Source: Stentor coeruleus
Lineage: Eukaryota; Ciliophora; Heterotrichea; Heterotrichida; Stentoridae
Reading direction: 5' to 3'
Length of the DNA: 64,000 bases
NCBI GenBank assembly: GCA_001970955.1
Contig: MPUH01000038.1
Coordinates: 1-64,000 of the forward strand
The position numbers and the translations under genes were made by a program. The notes under the pieces were generated by a model. That model saw only the letters and a list, made by a program, of their open reading frames with translations, was not told where the DNA came from and searched no databases. Positions 51,609-62,174 of this stretch are shown here, piece by piece (the first letter of the stretch is position 1; each line of letters starts with the position of its first letter).

Positions 51609-52151
51609 CTAGAAAATTGAACAATTATTTCCGTTCTGAGATGGAAGTGGTGGCTTACCAATCAATATGGTCTTTAATTTACTATTCTCACATTTTACAA
51701 AGTCCCTTTGGATCTTCATTTCTTTGTTTTTCTTTTTCGCTTCTTTAAGCTTATCTTTTAATAGTAAAAGTTTATGACTAGCTACTGAAGAACAGTTTAC
51801 CAAAGTGTCGAAATTATTTGGAAATTTATCTTTATTAAAAAGATTTTCAAGCTGCTGGACTGAGTTTTTTAATATTTTCATATCTTTTTTAAGCTTAAGA
51901 ATTTCAAGCTCATTTTTCATTGCGTGATATGCTTCAAAGCGTCCTTGATTTGTGTTAGCCATTTTGTTGTTTTGAATGTACATTTCTTTAATGCTTTGGT
52001 CAACTTCTGAAGAATTCGATGAATGGATTGAAGAAATAAGACTTTCTTCTGAGGTTATGGTTATGTGTGTAGTTGTTGTAACTGTTGAGGTTATACCTGA
52101 AGGCATTGAGAAATCAGTGTCGATAGAAAGCTGTCTTTTGTGAGAATTCAT
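51609..52151 (-). CDS. Coiled-coil protein ending in a CAAX box
   Basis: 180 aa. The N-terminus is Ser/Thr-rich (TSTVTTTTHITITSEESL), followed by a coiled coil (ELEILKLKKDMKILKNSVQQ .. LLLKDKLKEAKKKNKEMKI). It ends NGNNCSIF, where CSIF fits a CAAX box, so farnesylation or geranylgeranylation and membrane attachment are plausible. No other domain. With 49965-50795 it makes two CAAX-ending genes within 2.2 kb. Confidence 0.7.
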   Translation of the reverse strand: MNSHKRQLSIDTDFSMPSGITSTVTTTTHITITSEESLISSIHSSNSSEVDQSIKEMYIQNNKMANTNQGRFEAYHAMKNELEILKLKKDMKILKNSVQQLENLFNKDKFPNNFDTLVNCSSVASHKLLLLKDKLKEAKKKNKEMKIQRDFVKCENSKLKTILIGKPPLPSQNGNNCSIF

Positions 52152-52363
52152 ACTTTATGGGGGGATAAAATTATCATATATTATATAGGAATTATATAAT
52201 TTATAACTAGAAAAAAGTTTCAGGGTTTGTAAAAAATATTAGTTTAAGATAGATTCAGATGAAAATAAATGTAAATGATTTATAGTGGAAATAGGCATTT
52301 ATGTTGTAAATATTGGGTTTATAGAGTCAAGATTTTTAGTTCAATTAGATATGATTATTATTA

Positions 52364-53659
52364 CTAGCTAAACTGAATTTTAAGCTCATAATTCTCAAGC
52401 ATTTCTCCATTATTCTTCAGCAATAGGTAAATAACTTTGTTATCAGGCAACTGAGAAAATAGTGAAAACTTGACCATTCCTTTATTTCCTGATGTTACTA
52501 CAAATGTATCGTTAGTTACTTTGATTATGCTTGGGTCTGAAACATAAACTTTTATATTCATGTCTTTATCAGTTTCATTATTCACAGGGAACTTCTTAAA
52601 AGTATCTATCCCAGCCTGCATCACAATATCATAACTTTTCGTAACTGGATATTTCGAAAAGTCTTCATCCATTTCCTTTTTCTCTTCTTTTTTCTCTTCT
52701 TTTTTCTCTTCTTTTTTCTCTTCTTTTTTCTCTACCTTATCTACCAAACCAACTTCAGCAACACTTTTAACCTGACCATCCTCCTCTTTCTCCTTATTCC
52801 TAACATCAGCTCTCTCAACTTCCTTATCATTTTCATGTACCCTTTCATCATCAACTTTTTTTTTCTCATGGTCCTTAACTACAAAACCTTCACTTTCATG
52901 ATTTTTCTCACTAACATTTCCAGAAGCCTTATAACTTTCCTGAGGAGTATCATGAGTTTTATAATTTTCATGAGTTGAATGTTGAGGTTTATCATATTTT
53001 TCCTCTTCACTCATCTTCTTATCTTTCTCCAAAGACTTCTGTTTTTCATATTTCTCATTCTCCGCATATTCTTCATCTTTAAACTCAATAACCTTATGTT
53101 TAGGTTTTTCCTCATATAATCCATGGTCATTAGGTTGAAAAACATCAGAATTTGTTTTGACCATAGTGTTTTTATTATTTTTTTTATCTGTATTCGTCCC
53201 TGATAAATTTTTAACTGATTTTGACCTTGTTCCACTAGATGTAAAAGTCCTCCTGGATTCTTGGAAATTATTTTGGTCTTTTTTTTCAGTTACATAAACC
53301 CCATCTAATATATTTCTAATCTTATCTGCTATTGCTACTGAATTTGGCCATCGACCCTCTTTAAGTTTGGAATATATGATTTGTCCTCGAAAATATACTT
53401 CAAAAGTCCCGATTCGAGGAAAAGTATTTCGGGTAAACAAGAATTTCCCTGATTTTGATGCTAAAAGACTTGTTATTGACTTGTCTTTTATGTTCTCATT
53501 GATCATTAGTTCAGGGCAAGTATGTTCGATACTCATTTTTACTTTTTCAAAGTAATTTTGGTATTTTGTTTCGTCGTGGTTTGTACACCAAGCATGGCTT
53601 TTACAGTTTATGCTGTGTGAAGATTACCAGTGTTCTATTGTCACGATGTCTGAATCCAT
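52364..53659 (-). CDS. Selenoprotein-W-like (Rdx) domain fused to charged repeat region, one 15-nt intron
   Basis: 426 aa after splicing. A long ORF starts at 53536, but the frame stays open upstream to a 15-nt intron (53613-53627) and an ATG at 53659: MDSDIVTIEHCINCKSHAWC. The spliced N-terminus is Rdx-like: strand, CxxC (CINC, where SelW proteins have CxxU or CxxC), helix (TKYQNYFEKV) and, about 60 residues on, FPRIGTFEVYFRGQIIYSKL with RWPNSVAIADKIRNIL, matching GTFEV..GKLI.SK..G..P of SelW/SelT/SelH. Such proteins are thiol-redox factors. The rest is highly charged (ENEKYEKQKSLEKDKK) with KKEE repeats (52676-52740) and a C-terminal 100-residue beta region (FKKFPVNNETDKDMNIKVYV .. LKIQFS). 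The fusion is unusual. Confidence 0.78.
52676..52740. repeat. 12-bp microsatellite coding KKEE repeats
   Basis: About five units of ttctcttctttt on the plus strand, encoding (KKEE)n in the Rdx-fusion gene on the minus strand. Length polymorphism is expected. Confidence 0.85.
53613..53627 (-). other. 15-nt intron in the Rdx-fusion gene
   Basis: Sense gtaatcttcacacag; A at position 10; CAG end; contains TAA in frame. Splicing places the CINC motif after MDSDIVTIEH. Confidence 0.8.
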
Positions 53660-54784
53660 TTATTATTATATGTCTGCAGATAAAAAGCTTTTGTGTGTGG
53701 AGGAAGAATTGAGATTTTTTTGATGGGAATAAAGATTTTCGGTTGGGAAAATAATGTTTGTGGTATAGAGAAAGAGAAGAAGATAGGATGAGCGTTTTAG
53801 TAGTTAAAATAAGTTTTAGGCTTAGGTTCGGTAGAAGGCATTTTGAGATTTTTTTGGTGTTAATAAGAGAATTGTGAGATTTTTTGTGTTGAATGATAGG
53901 GTTTTATAGTTTTTATTTTTTTTAGGAATAGTGTGATGTGATTAAGGCTTTTGATGATATGGTATATGGTATATGAATGATTTGGATTATATTTTCGATT
54001 TGGTACTACAAATTTTAAACTATAGATTGGTTTATAAAAGATTATTGGATGAAGGTGTTATAATATATATATTTTTTAATTATATACTAATATCTAACCT
54101 TTTCTTTTATAGCCTAAGTATTTTTAATACAGTATGAGATAAAGTACCTAATCATGATATAATTTGTTTTTGATATGAAATATTTTGTTGATGAATCTAA
54201 AAAAAATTATCACTTTTTTATATATTTATCAATAAATAATCATTACCAAACCCATTTTCTGTTAGATTAAATATGCAACTACAATATTTCAACTAAACAA
54301 AAAACTTCTTCAATTATCTTATCTTTCTCTATCCCTTTCTATCATATAATATTACCACTGCCTTAAATTTTATATAAAACTACTATTATTATCCTACCAA
54401 AACCTTATTCCAAAATACTTTCAATATACACTTAACCCAGCAATTCCAAAAACTCTCTAACCATATAAAATATCATCAATAATCCTATTAATTATCTTCT
54501 TAATAATAATTTTTCATATTTTTTCCTTTATAAATTTTCATCAGAGTCTAATAAAGTCTAACCATTAGTTTAAATTACCTAAAAATTTCATTTTATATTT
54601 ATTTCATATTTTTCTTAAGCCTAACAACATCAATCCTTTTACTACTTTTTTTCTCATATCAAAAAATAATAAACTTATAATTATCAACTCTAAAATTATC
54701 TATTTCATCCATCTCACATTCAAAATTAAACACTTCCCCTAAAATAAAACCTTTTTCACTACTCTTTATAAATTATAGATAAAT
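53660..54784. other. 1.1-kb divergent spacer
   Basis: G-rich on the plus strand to about 54000 (C-rich sense flank of the minus-strand gene), then AT-rich, then strongly C-rich and G-poor from 54240 to the next start, so a skew switch marks the divergent promoter region. No gene seen. Confidence 0.55.
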
Positions 54785-56566
54785 ATGGATCCAAGCTTAA
54801 CTCAAACAACATATGATCAAAATAAGGGTACAATCAATCCAATAAATCTCCCAAACAAACAGGATTTAAAAATTGGTTCTATGGGAATGGGACCTCCATT
54901 ATCAGCAACAAGCTCACTATCAAGTGTTCATCTAAACATACATGGAAATATGCTTAATCAGCCTTCTGGTCCAGGAGCTCAAATGAAAATGCCAATGTTT
55001 CCTTCAAATGTGCCTATGCCAAACCCAGGAATGCCTATGCCAAATCTAGGAATGCCAATCCCAGGAATGCCTATGCAAAATCTAGGAATGCCTATGCAAA
55101 ATCTAGGAATGCCTATGCAAAATCTAGGAATGCCCATGCCAAATCCAGGAATGCCCATGCCAAATAAAGGAATGCCTATGCCGAATCCAGGATTGGCCAT
55201 GTCAAATCCAGGAACGCCCATAATGTCAATGCCAAATCTAGGAATGCCTATGCCAAATCCAGGAATGCCTATGTCAAATCCAGGAATGCCTATGCCAATA
55301 TCAGGAATGCCTATGCCAAATCCAGGAATGCCTATGCCAAATCCAGGAATGCCTATGCCAAATCCAGGAATGCCTATGCCAAATCCAAGGCCTATGCCAG
55401 GTCCAGGATTACCTAATACAATGGGGACTAATATCAGTGTAAAGATGCCTCCTGTACCAGAAAGGCCAATTTCAGAATTACCACTACCTGGCAATCCAAT
55501 GGCACCATCTATGCCACCAGTACCTCGATTACCAAATGCAAATAATGGATTCACACCTAATCCTTTTATGAATCCTCCACAAATATCAAATTTACCTATG
55601 CCTTCTGGTCCAATGGGTAATCCTATGAATCTTCCACAAATGTCCAATTTACCTATGCCTTCTGGTCCAATGGGAAATCCTATGAATAGACCACAAATGC
55701 CAAATCCACCATTTTCTCATAACTCTCAATTCAATCCAAACATCAGCATTTCAAGCAGTGAACCTTCTATTATTGTCCGAGCTCCACTTTCAACTGACAG
55801 TATTAATCAATCTATAAACAGTGGACATATGCAAAATATTCAAAATAGTTTCCCTCAAGCTTCATTATCCTTAAACAATGCTGGACCAAATCAACAATAT
55901 GTTTTAATAATAGGTCCTCAAAGTCAAGTAACCAATTCATATAATCATTTAAAATCTATTGACCCACATTCTGATAGTCAATGGTATTTTTTATCTGAAG
56001 ATGGTCATTTTCTACCATATGAATCTAATCTAAATCAGATTATAGAAAATGCTTTTATAAATGGTCAAAGACTTATTGAATTTAGTCGTAATTCTTCATC
56101 ATATATTTTGAATTTCGGTGAAAATGGGGTTCCTCACTCTCAGATTAATCAGGATGGGTATATTCATAGACTTGTAAGAAGAGGTAAAGAAGCTTTAAAT
56201 CAAGGATATGATATTAAATGGTATTGGACAGATGATAAAGCATCACAATGGAAAATTTATGAACCTGAAGCATGTCATCTTATTGAATATTATTATCAAG
56301 AGTTTTTAAGTAGGAATTCTTGTTCGAATTTTGGACAGATGGACGATAGGGTGAGAAAAGAAAATGCCAAAAAGTTGTCGGTTTTAGTTTCTGGGACAAG
56401 TGGATTTTCTTATATGATGGACTTTATTAATATGGTACAATTGAATGAGCAAACTGGAAGATGGAGAGGTGTTAGAAGGGGAGAGGCTGGAGGAGTTTTA
56501 AGGATTTCGAAATTTGGGGCAAAGGATGATCCAATACCGTGGATTCAACACCCAATTCTTAATTAG
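54785..56566 (+). CDS. Double-WWE-domain protein with Met/Pro heptad repeats
   Basis: 593 aa. Residues about 80-205 are about 17 copies of a heptad G-M-P-M-P-N-(P/L), with variants such as GMPMQNL, and residues about 260-310 hold two copies of a 20-aa unit (SNLPMPSGPMGNPMNxPQM). The C-terminus has two WWE domains: WWE1 about 395-465 (WYFLSEDGHFLPYESNLNQI .. YIHRLVRRG) and WWE2 about 475-570 (IKWYWTDDKASQWKIYEPEA .. QTGRWRGVRRG). WWE domains bind ADP-ribose or iso-ADP-ribose in PARP and ubiquitin pathways (for example RNF146). No PARP or RING domain is present here, so an adaptor or reader is likely. Confidence 0.85.
   Translation: MDPSLTQTTYDQNKGTINPINLPNKQDLKIGSMGMGPPLSATSSLSSVHLNIHGNMLNQPSGPGAQMKMPMFPSNVPMPNPGMPMPNLGMPIPGMPMQNLGMPMQNLGMPMQNLGMPMPNPGMPMPNKGMPMPNPGLAMSNPGTPIMSMPNLGMPMPNPGMPMSNPGMPMPISGMPMPNPGMPMPNPGMPMPNPGMPMPNPRPMPGPGLPNTMGTNISVKMPPVPERPISELPLPGNPMAPSMPPVPRLPNANNGFTPNPFMNPPQISNLPMPSGPMGNPMNLPQMSNLPMPSGPMGNPMNRPQMPNPPFSHNSQFNPNISISSSEPSIIVRAPLSTDSINQSINSGHMQNIQNSFPQASLSLNNAGPNQQYVLIIGPQSQVTNSYNHLKSIDPHSDSQWYFLSEDGHFLPYESNLNQIIENAFINGQRLIEFSRNSSSYILNFGENGVPHSQINQDGYIHRLVRRGKEALNQGYDIKWYWTDDKASQWKIYEPEACHLIEYYYQEFLSRNSCSNFGQMDDRVRKENAKKLSVLVSGTSGFSYMMDFINMVQLNEQTGRWRGVRRGEAGGVLRISKFGAKDDPIPWIQHPILN
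55009..55395 (+). repeat. 21-bp minisatellite coding GMPMPNP heptads
   Basis: Tandem copies of ggaatgcctatgccaaatcc (a), with single-base variants, in the WWE gene. The antisense frame also stays open across it (GIGIPGF repeats), which is a shadow. Confidence 0.9.
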
Positions 56567-56892
56567 TTTTAAAAAATCAATTCATTATATTTTATTCTAC
56601 AATTTAACTCTTCACATAATCTAAACTTCAAATATTTTCTACCTTCATCCTACATTTACAATTAAAAATCTTCTTCCCTTTATAAAAAACCCTAATCTTC
56701 TAACAATCATCCTTTTAAATTTCCTAACAATCCTAATAAAATCAGTAAATCTTTCAAATCATAACCTAAACAATATTCAAACCTTAAAAATCCTAATACA
56801 TAAAATAATCCAATTATATCTTAAAAGCATATAAAAAATGTTATTTGAAATTTAAATTTTTCATGGCTAGAATTAACTAAACTATAAATATA
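56567..56892. other. Intergenic, C-rich 5' flank of centrin
   Basis: G-poor and C-rich plus strand. No gene seen. Confidence 0.5.
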
Positions 56893-57447
56893 ATGAGCCA
56901 ATTAAGAGGTGGTCCTTCTAAACAAGCTGCAGCAAAAGAACTTCCAAAGATGAGAAGACCTGGGGGTCCATTTAATGCACTTGACTTTGTAAGACCAGGG
57001 CTTACAGAAGATGACATTGAAGAAATAAAAGAAGCTTTTGATTTATTTGATAGTGATGGTTCAGGGACTGTTGAACCAAGAGAATTGAAATCAGCAATGG
57101 TAAGTTTAGGTTTTGAAGCTAAAAATGCTACATTGTTCCATGTAGTTTCCGAACTAGACAAAGATGGATCTGGATCTATTGATTTCGAAGAGTTTTTAGC
57201 TATGATGAGCAGCCAAATGAGTGATCATGACTCTAGAGATGATATTCATAAGATTTTTACTCTTTTTGATATTGATCACACTGGGTATATCAATATTAAA
57301 AACCTTAAAAAAATCGCTAGAGACCTCGGAGAAACATGTGATGATGATGAACTTCTTGATCTTATAAGAAAAGGAGACTCAGATAATGATGGACAAGTCA
57401 GCTTTGATGATTTCTATAATATCATGACTAAGAAGTTCGCTAACTAA
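56893..57447 (+). CDS. CETN: Centrin (caltractin)
   Basis: 184 aa. Four EF-hands: [36 protein letters not shown] and [12 protein letters not shown]. Hands 1, 2 and 4 have full Ca-ligand sets; hand 3 has His at the fourth position (DIDHTG), common in centrins. The leader [20 protein letters not shown] and [16 protein letters not shown] are typical, and the end is NIMTKKFAN. Centrins build basal bodies and, in Stentor and other ciliates, contractile or cortical fibres that shorten on Ca binding. The N-terminal 35 residues are longer than in the shortest family members. Strong codon bias (gaa, gat, aaa) suggests high expression. Confidence 0.95.
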   Translation: MSQLRGGPSKQAAAKELPKMRRPGGPFNALDFVRPGLTEDDIEEIKEAFDLFDSDGSGTVEPRELKSAMVSLGFEAKNATLFHVVSELDKDGSGSIDFEEFLAMMSSQMSDHDSRDDIHKIFTLFDIDHTGYINIKNLKKIARDLGETCDDDELLDLIRKGDSDNDGQVSFDDFYNIMTKKFAN

Positions 57448-58333
57448 ATAGGATATTTTTTTTAAAATAGGTTTTGCGATGATTTATGTTGATAATTATT
57501 AGGAATTTTATATTTTTAGTTTATGGCTGGATAAATATAGATGAGTTAGTTATAAAAAAATGTTTGATTTTTAAGGATTGTGGAGTTTATAATTAGAAAA
57601 ATGAGTTTATAGTATTTTAATAACTTGTTTATGTTTATGTAAAAATGGTTGTTAAACGTTTTTTATAGTTTTGAAGAATATTAGGTGTTTGATTATATTA
57701 AATAAGTTGGAAGGTTTAGTTTTATTTAGTTGATTGGGTTATGGGGTATTTAAGTTTTATTAAGACTTTATAGGGTGTTGAGAGGATTTTACCTGATTTT
57801 TTACCAAATTTTTAGCTTCTAAAGGTTTGTGAATTGCTTGTTTCTTCGTTTAATCTTAAATACCCTTAGGCATTAATCGATTATTCTTTCAAATTTACTG
57901 ATTATATCTTCGTATTTTTTGAAAGTCAGTCTTACTTATGTTAAATCTTTACGAGATGGTTCTAGAAAATTTTGAATTTTCACGTTCTTCTTGAGTTCTT
58001 TTTCTTAAATTTTCTTGTTAAGAAGACAGTTTTCTTTTTCTGGGAATATCATTTTTGTGGTATAGATTCTTTATCTAAAATTTATTGTTCTATTTCTTAA
58101 GAAGGCAAAGAATAAACTGCATATTGTTACTATAAAAAATTTAAGATAATATTATAACAATATAGTATTGCTGATATAAATAAATGATTATTTTTATTTA
58201 CTTCTTTTAGCTTTACTGCTTATTTAGTATTGCTGATATAAATAAATGATTATTTTTATTTACTTCTTTTAGCTTTACTGCTTATTTACTAAGCGATTAG
58301 AAATAGACTAACTTTATCATTAAACCTTAAAAA
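57448..58333. other. Intergenic with a relic-like segment and a tandem repeat
   Basis: 3' flank of centrin (G-rich), then about 57880-58060 a minus-strand coding-like stretch broken by TAA codons (KENCLLNKKI * EKELKKNVKIQNFLEPSRK .. FKKYEDIISKFERIID *), perhaps a decayed gene. The repeat at 58163-58286 follows. No intact gene. Confidence 0.4.
58163..58286. repeat. 62-bp tandem duplication without N
   Basis: 58163-58224 and 58225-58286 are the same sequence (tagtattgctgatataaata and onward). Confidence 0.85.
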
Positions 58334-60762
58334 CTATCTATGACTAACCCCACATCTTAACCCAAAAAATGATACTCTATGGAGATTGTTTTTTCCCATT
58401 GGTGTTCTGGATTCATTTTCTTTTTTATTTTCATTGAGCAGGTGAACTTGAAAACTTTTTATATCATTCGAATCTCCTTCAAAAAGAAAATTGCCTGCAG
58501 ATTTATTTATTGATTCGATTTTTCTACCTAACAACTGAATTTCTGTATCATCCCCTGCTTCTCCTCGTGAACTCATATAGTCATATTCAGACATGCCAGT
58601 TACATCTTCTCTTTGAGTTTTATCATTTTTTGGAGTATATATAGCTCGAGCATCAGCGTAAGTTTTGCAATTTAATCTCCTTATGTAATGTGCTAGTTCA
58701 TGGAAAATAGTTAAAAGCATTGCTGCTTGACTATCAGAATTGCGAGGGTTAAGCGATTTATTAAAAGGAGATATGAATATCTTTTGATTAAAAGTTGTTA
58801 ATCCATAAAGTGATGGTTGCATTTTTATAACATAAATGCGATTTAAAGCACCTATAATAATATTAGCGAATTCAGCTGAATTTGCTATTTGATCCAATTT
58901 GTCTTCTTTTCTTGCAATTTCTTCTAATTTCTTTTCTTCATTTGCTTTTTTTTCTAAAATATTTTTCTTAATTTTTTCTTTATATTTTCCTTCTAAAATC
59001 TCTTCATTTTTTCTTCTTCGTTAGTATTTTCTGTTTTCCTTAATTCATTGCCAATCATGCTGTTATTTTCTACATACTTGGCAAGCATTTTCAAGATGGT
59101 TTTCTTCATTAAAAAATTCTTTATCTTATTCATTAGAACAATATTTTGATTTAATGATCCAATTAATTTGTAATATAAATAGTTTTGGGGTAGTTCAGGG
59201 AAAAAGTGGTACCAATCTCTTTGATAAGTTAAGGAAATTAACCCAAAAAGATATACTTCTTTTTTAGTCGTATTTTTTTCTTCTAAAAAGTTCTCGATAA
59301 TTTTAATATAATTTGGCTCTATAGATTCGTGCTCAATAATTGTGTCTATTAATTCTTCAGCACATCCAAGGTTAAAAGATATATCTTTATGAAAGGAGTA
59401 AAAAAATGAAACTAAGCCTTCTTTGAATTTTATGTTTTCAGAGTCGCATCTAGAAGCATGAAATAAATCATGACCCTTTTTTAGAATCCTTAGTAATTCA
59501 TAATATCTATCTGAAGTATATGCTCTAATTTCATCTGCTATTACAGCCTTTAATTTTCCGTATTCTTCATGTTTTACTTGTAACTGTATTAGTTCGTTAT
59601 CATTCAAATCAGCAGATTCTCTTATTATTTTGTATGGAGGTACATCGCTAAATACTTCGTTCAATCCACAATTATAATTGTCACAAATATTATGAATCTT
59701 ATTTATAGTATTTCTAAAATAATTGCATGATTGTTTCAATTCCTGATCTGTAATAATTTCTTCTTTAATATTTTCTGTTTGAATTTTCAGCCTAAATATT
59801 TTTTCGATTTCATTTTCTATTTGATGCCTAGAAACATTCAACCTTAAATTGATTTTTAAATAGCTACATCTTTCATTTGAAATTATATTTAAACATGAAA
59901 ATAATGTATCTTTTAAGCGCTTGCTATCAATACTCTCTTCAATATTTGAAGTATAAGATATTTCTAGTTTATCTTCATTTTCAAATAAAAGGTCAAAAAT
60001 TTTACAAAGCCAAGACATATGAGACGTAGATTGTAAATCCATAATTGCCTCTATCTCAAACATTGATAAGCACAGAAGACCATAAGAAAAAATACTTGAA
60101 GACAAAAAATCTATTCTGCTTATAATTGCTTCTTTGTTTTCGATTTCATTCAACAATCTTAGCTCTGGAGACAAGATTTTTTCGTTTGCCAAAGGAATTA
60201 GTTTAATAATAATTTGCCAATCAAAATTTTTTATTATCCAGAAATTGTCACCTATTAAAACTTCTCTTTCTTCTGTGAAGTAAATAAAATCTTTATTAAG
60301 GCCAACATTATATATTTCATTTTTTTGCATTTCGAGTAAATTTTGTGCCAATTTTCCGAGGGCTTCGATTTTTAGATTTTCATCCCCATTTCTCAATAAT
60401 TCGCTAAATGACTGTCCACATTTTTTTGTAATCAAAACATATAGGATTGATGTTGGATTCTCTTCAATATAAAATCCATAAAGAAGCTGAGAATAGGAAA
60501 AATAATTCTTGTTAAACCAAGTCTTTTCTACAATTATATACTCAGAGACAAGTTCTGGCGATCCTGAAAATTTTCTAATTATAAACTTAAATTCATTTTC
60601 CTGAATTCCTTTATGATAAGACAATTCTAAATCTCCAAATAACTTTTTACTTATTGTTTCACCTTCAACTATCGAATCGGGAAGCTTAGTTAATTGGTAG
60701 ATTGATTTCAAGCTCATCAATTTTCTATTGATTTTCATATCTTTATTATCTAAAATTTGCAA
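58334..60762 (-). CDS. Pseudokinase-like / HExxH metallopeptidase fusion, split by an A-run frameshift
   Basis: Two open segments, 60762-58993 (589 aa) and an uninterrupted frame through 58334, overlap in frame at a run of six A (59007-59012 on the plus strand as T6). One extra A would read NTNEEEK-NEEILEGKYKEK and fuse them to about 810 aa. The second part has no ATG near its start (58897 is TTG), which supports one gene. The N-terminal 300 residues have kinase-like text (YVLITKKCGQSFSELLR, IYFTEEREVLIGDNFWII) without HRD or DFG, so a pseudokinase at most. The middle is helical. The C-terminus has FHELAHYIRR (58688-58702), the HExxH zinc motif, and SRGEAGDDTE about 55 residues on, a probable third ligand. 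Homopolymer error or true frameshift remain possible. Confidence 0.68.
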
Positions 60763-61086
60763 ACGAAAAATATGATAAAAATTATTTTTGAAATCAAAGA
60801 AATTGACTTAGTAGATAAACCTATATTCTAAAGATTTTTATTACTTAAAAAACAGATCTGGAACTCTAATTTTTTTAAGAGTAAAAGATAAGATTATAAT
60901 GATTTTAGGTTAAGATCAACTTATTTATAGAACTTTTAGTAAGAATTCTTAATTATTTGTATTTCAATACAATAAAAAGTTTAATACATGCTAAAATTCT
61001 AATTTTCTTTATAAAAGTAGTGTACTTTAGGGAAGAAAAAGAAAAAAAAGCACCCATTACTAATTTGGAACTAACTAAATATGATC
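60763..61086. other. Intergenic
   Basis: AT-rich spacer on the 5' side of the metallopeptidase-like gene. No feature recognised. Confidence 0.5.
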
Positions 61087-61392
61087 TTACCGCCTTAAGG
61101 AGTTGATATTACAGTTTCTAACACTTTCTGATAGTAAAAAAAGATCATCTTTTAAGTTTTTTATTTCCTTTACCGCAACTAATTGAAGAATTTCATCATT
61201 TGGTATAGGGAAAGATTGATAAGAGTTTTTAGGAAGAAGTTCATCTGATATTTGAATTTCTTTATCACATACAGTTTAAACTAAAGAGTTATTAGTCTCT
61301 TTTTCTCTTATTAAGGATATTAGATCACTTATCATTTGTATAGGTTCAAGGGTAATACTTAGGTTAAATTCTCTAATCATATTCATAAACAT
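61087..61392 (-). pseudogene. Short gene with one in-frame TAA
   Basis: The minus strand reads from ATG 61392: MFMNMIREFNLSITLEPIQM, then ISDLISLIREKETNNSLV, a TAA at 61276-61278, then TVCDKEIQISDELLPKNSYQ, SFPIPNDEILQLVAVKEI and KNLKDDLFLLSESVRNCN to TAA. About 100 codons would be continuous but for the one stop, and no 15- or 16-nt intron spans it. It may be a young pseudogene or a sequencing error. Confidence 0.45.
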
Positions 61393-62174
61393 ATAATTAA
61401 CTCTATATAAATATTTAAAAACCAAACAGAATCTAAATTGCATATTATCCTAGAGAGCTAGAATTCAAATTAATTAAAATTTATGCAATTCATCAAAGCT
61501 TATACACTAAATTTTAAATTCAGAGCTTATTAGTTAAAAAAAAACTACAATAAACAAAATAATTTATGTAATAATTCATTATAATCAAAGAAAACATTAA
61601 TAAAAATCAAATTCAAACTTTTTAAGACCAGCTTCCTCCATAAACCATACTTGTTTAATATAATAAACATTAGAATTCCATACTTTTATTAACATAAACT
61701 TAAAATTTTTACTATAGGAAATATAAATTATACCTATAATTAAGATAAACTTTAAGGAATATTCTAGATATATAAGCAAAATAAGTAACTTAGATATATA
61801 TTCATATTAAGTAAATATAATATGTTTATATTTAAAATAAATATGATTTTCATTTGAATTTGAATTTCTCTCAAGTAATGTTATTGATCTTAACAAAAAT
61901 TTAGTCTTCATATTAAATAGTATATTTTACATCTATAACAAAATAAAATTATTATAATTTACTATTTATATCCATATGCCTATTAGGAAAATTTAAAACA
62001 GGATTCATGGCTATTTTTATAAATCTCGATTTATGGTTTTCTTTATATTTTTATGATGGATTTCTTCAATATAAACATAAATTTCTATGTTATTTAATTA
62101 TAAAACTATTATATTTCAATTAGATTTCCATACAAAAGTTAACATCCATTTAAGATTAATAAAATATATAATTA
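61393..62174. other. Intergenic, AT-rich
   Basis: A 60-codon minus ORF (61597-61779) is I/Y/F/K low-complexity and is rejected. Nothing else recognised. Confidence 0.5.

Noticed and set aside
54979-55647. 222-codon minus ORF of GIGIPGF repeats
   Set aside because: Antisense of the GMPMPNP heptad minisatellite.
58334-58897. Separate 187-aa metallopeptidase gene starting at 58897
   Set aside because: The codon there is TTG and the frame continues upstream to an A-run shared with the preceding ORF, so it is more likely the 3' part of one gene.
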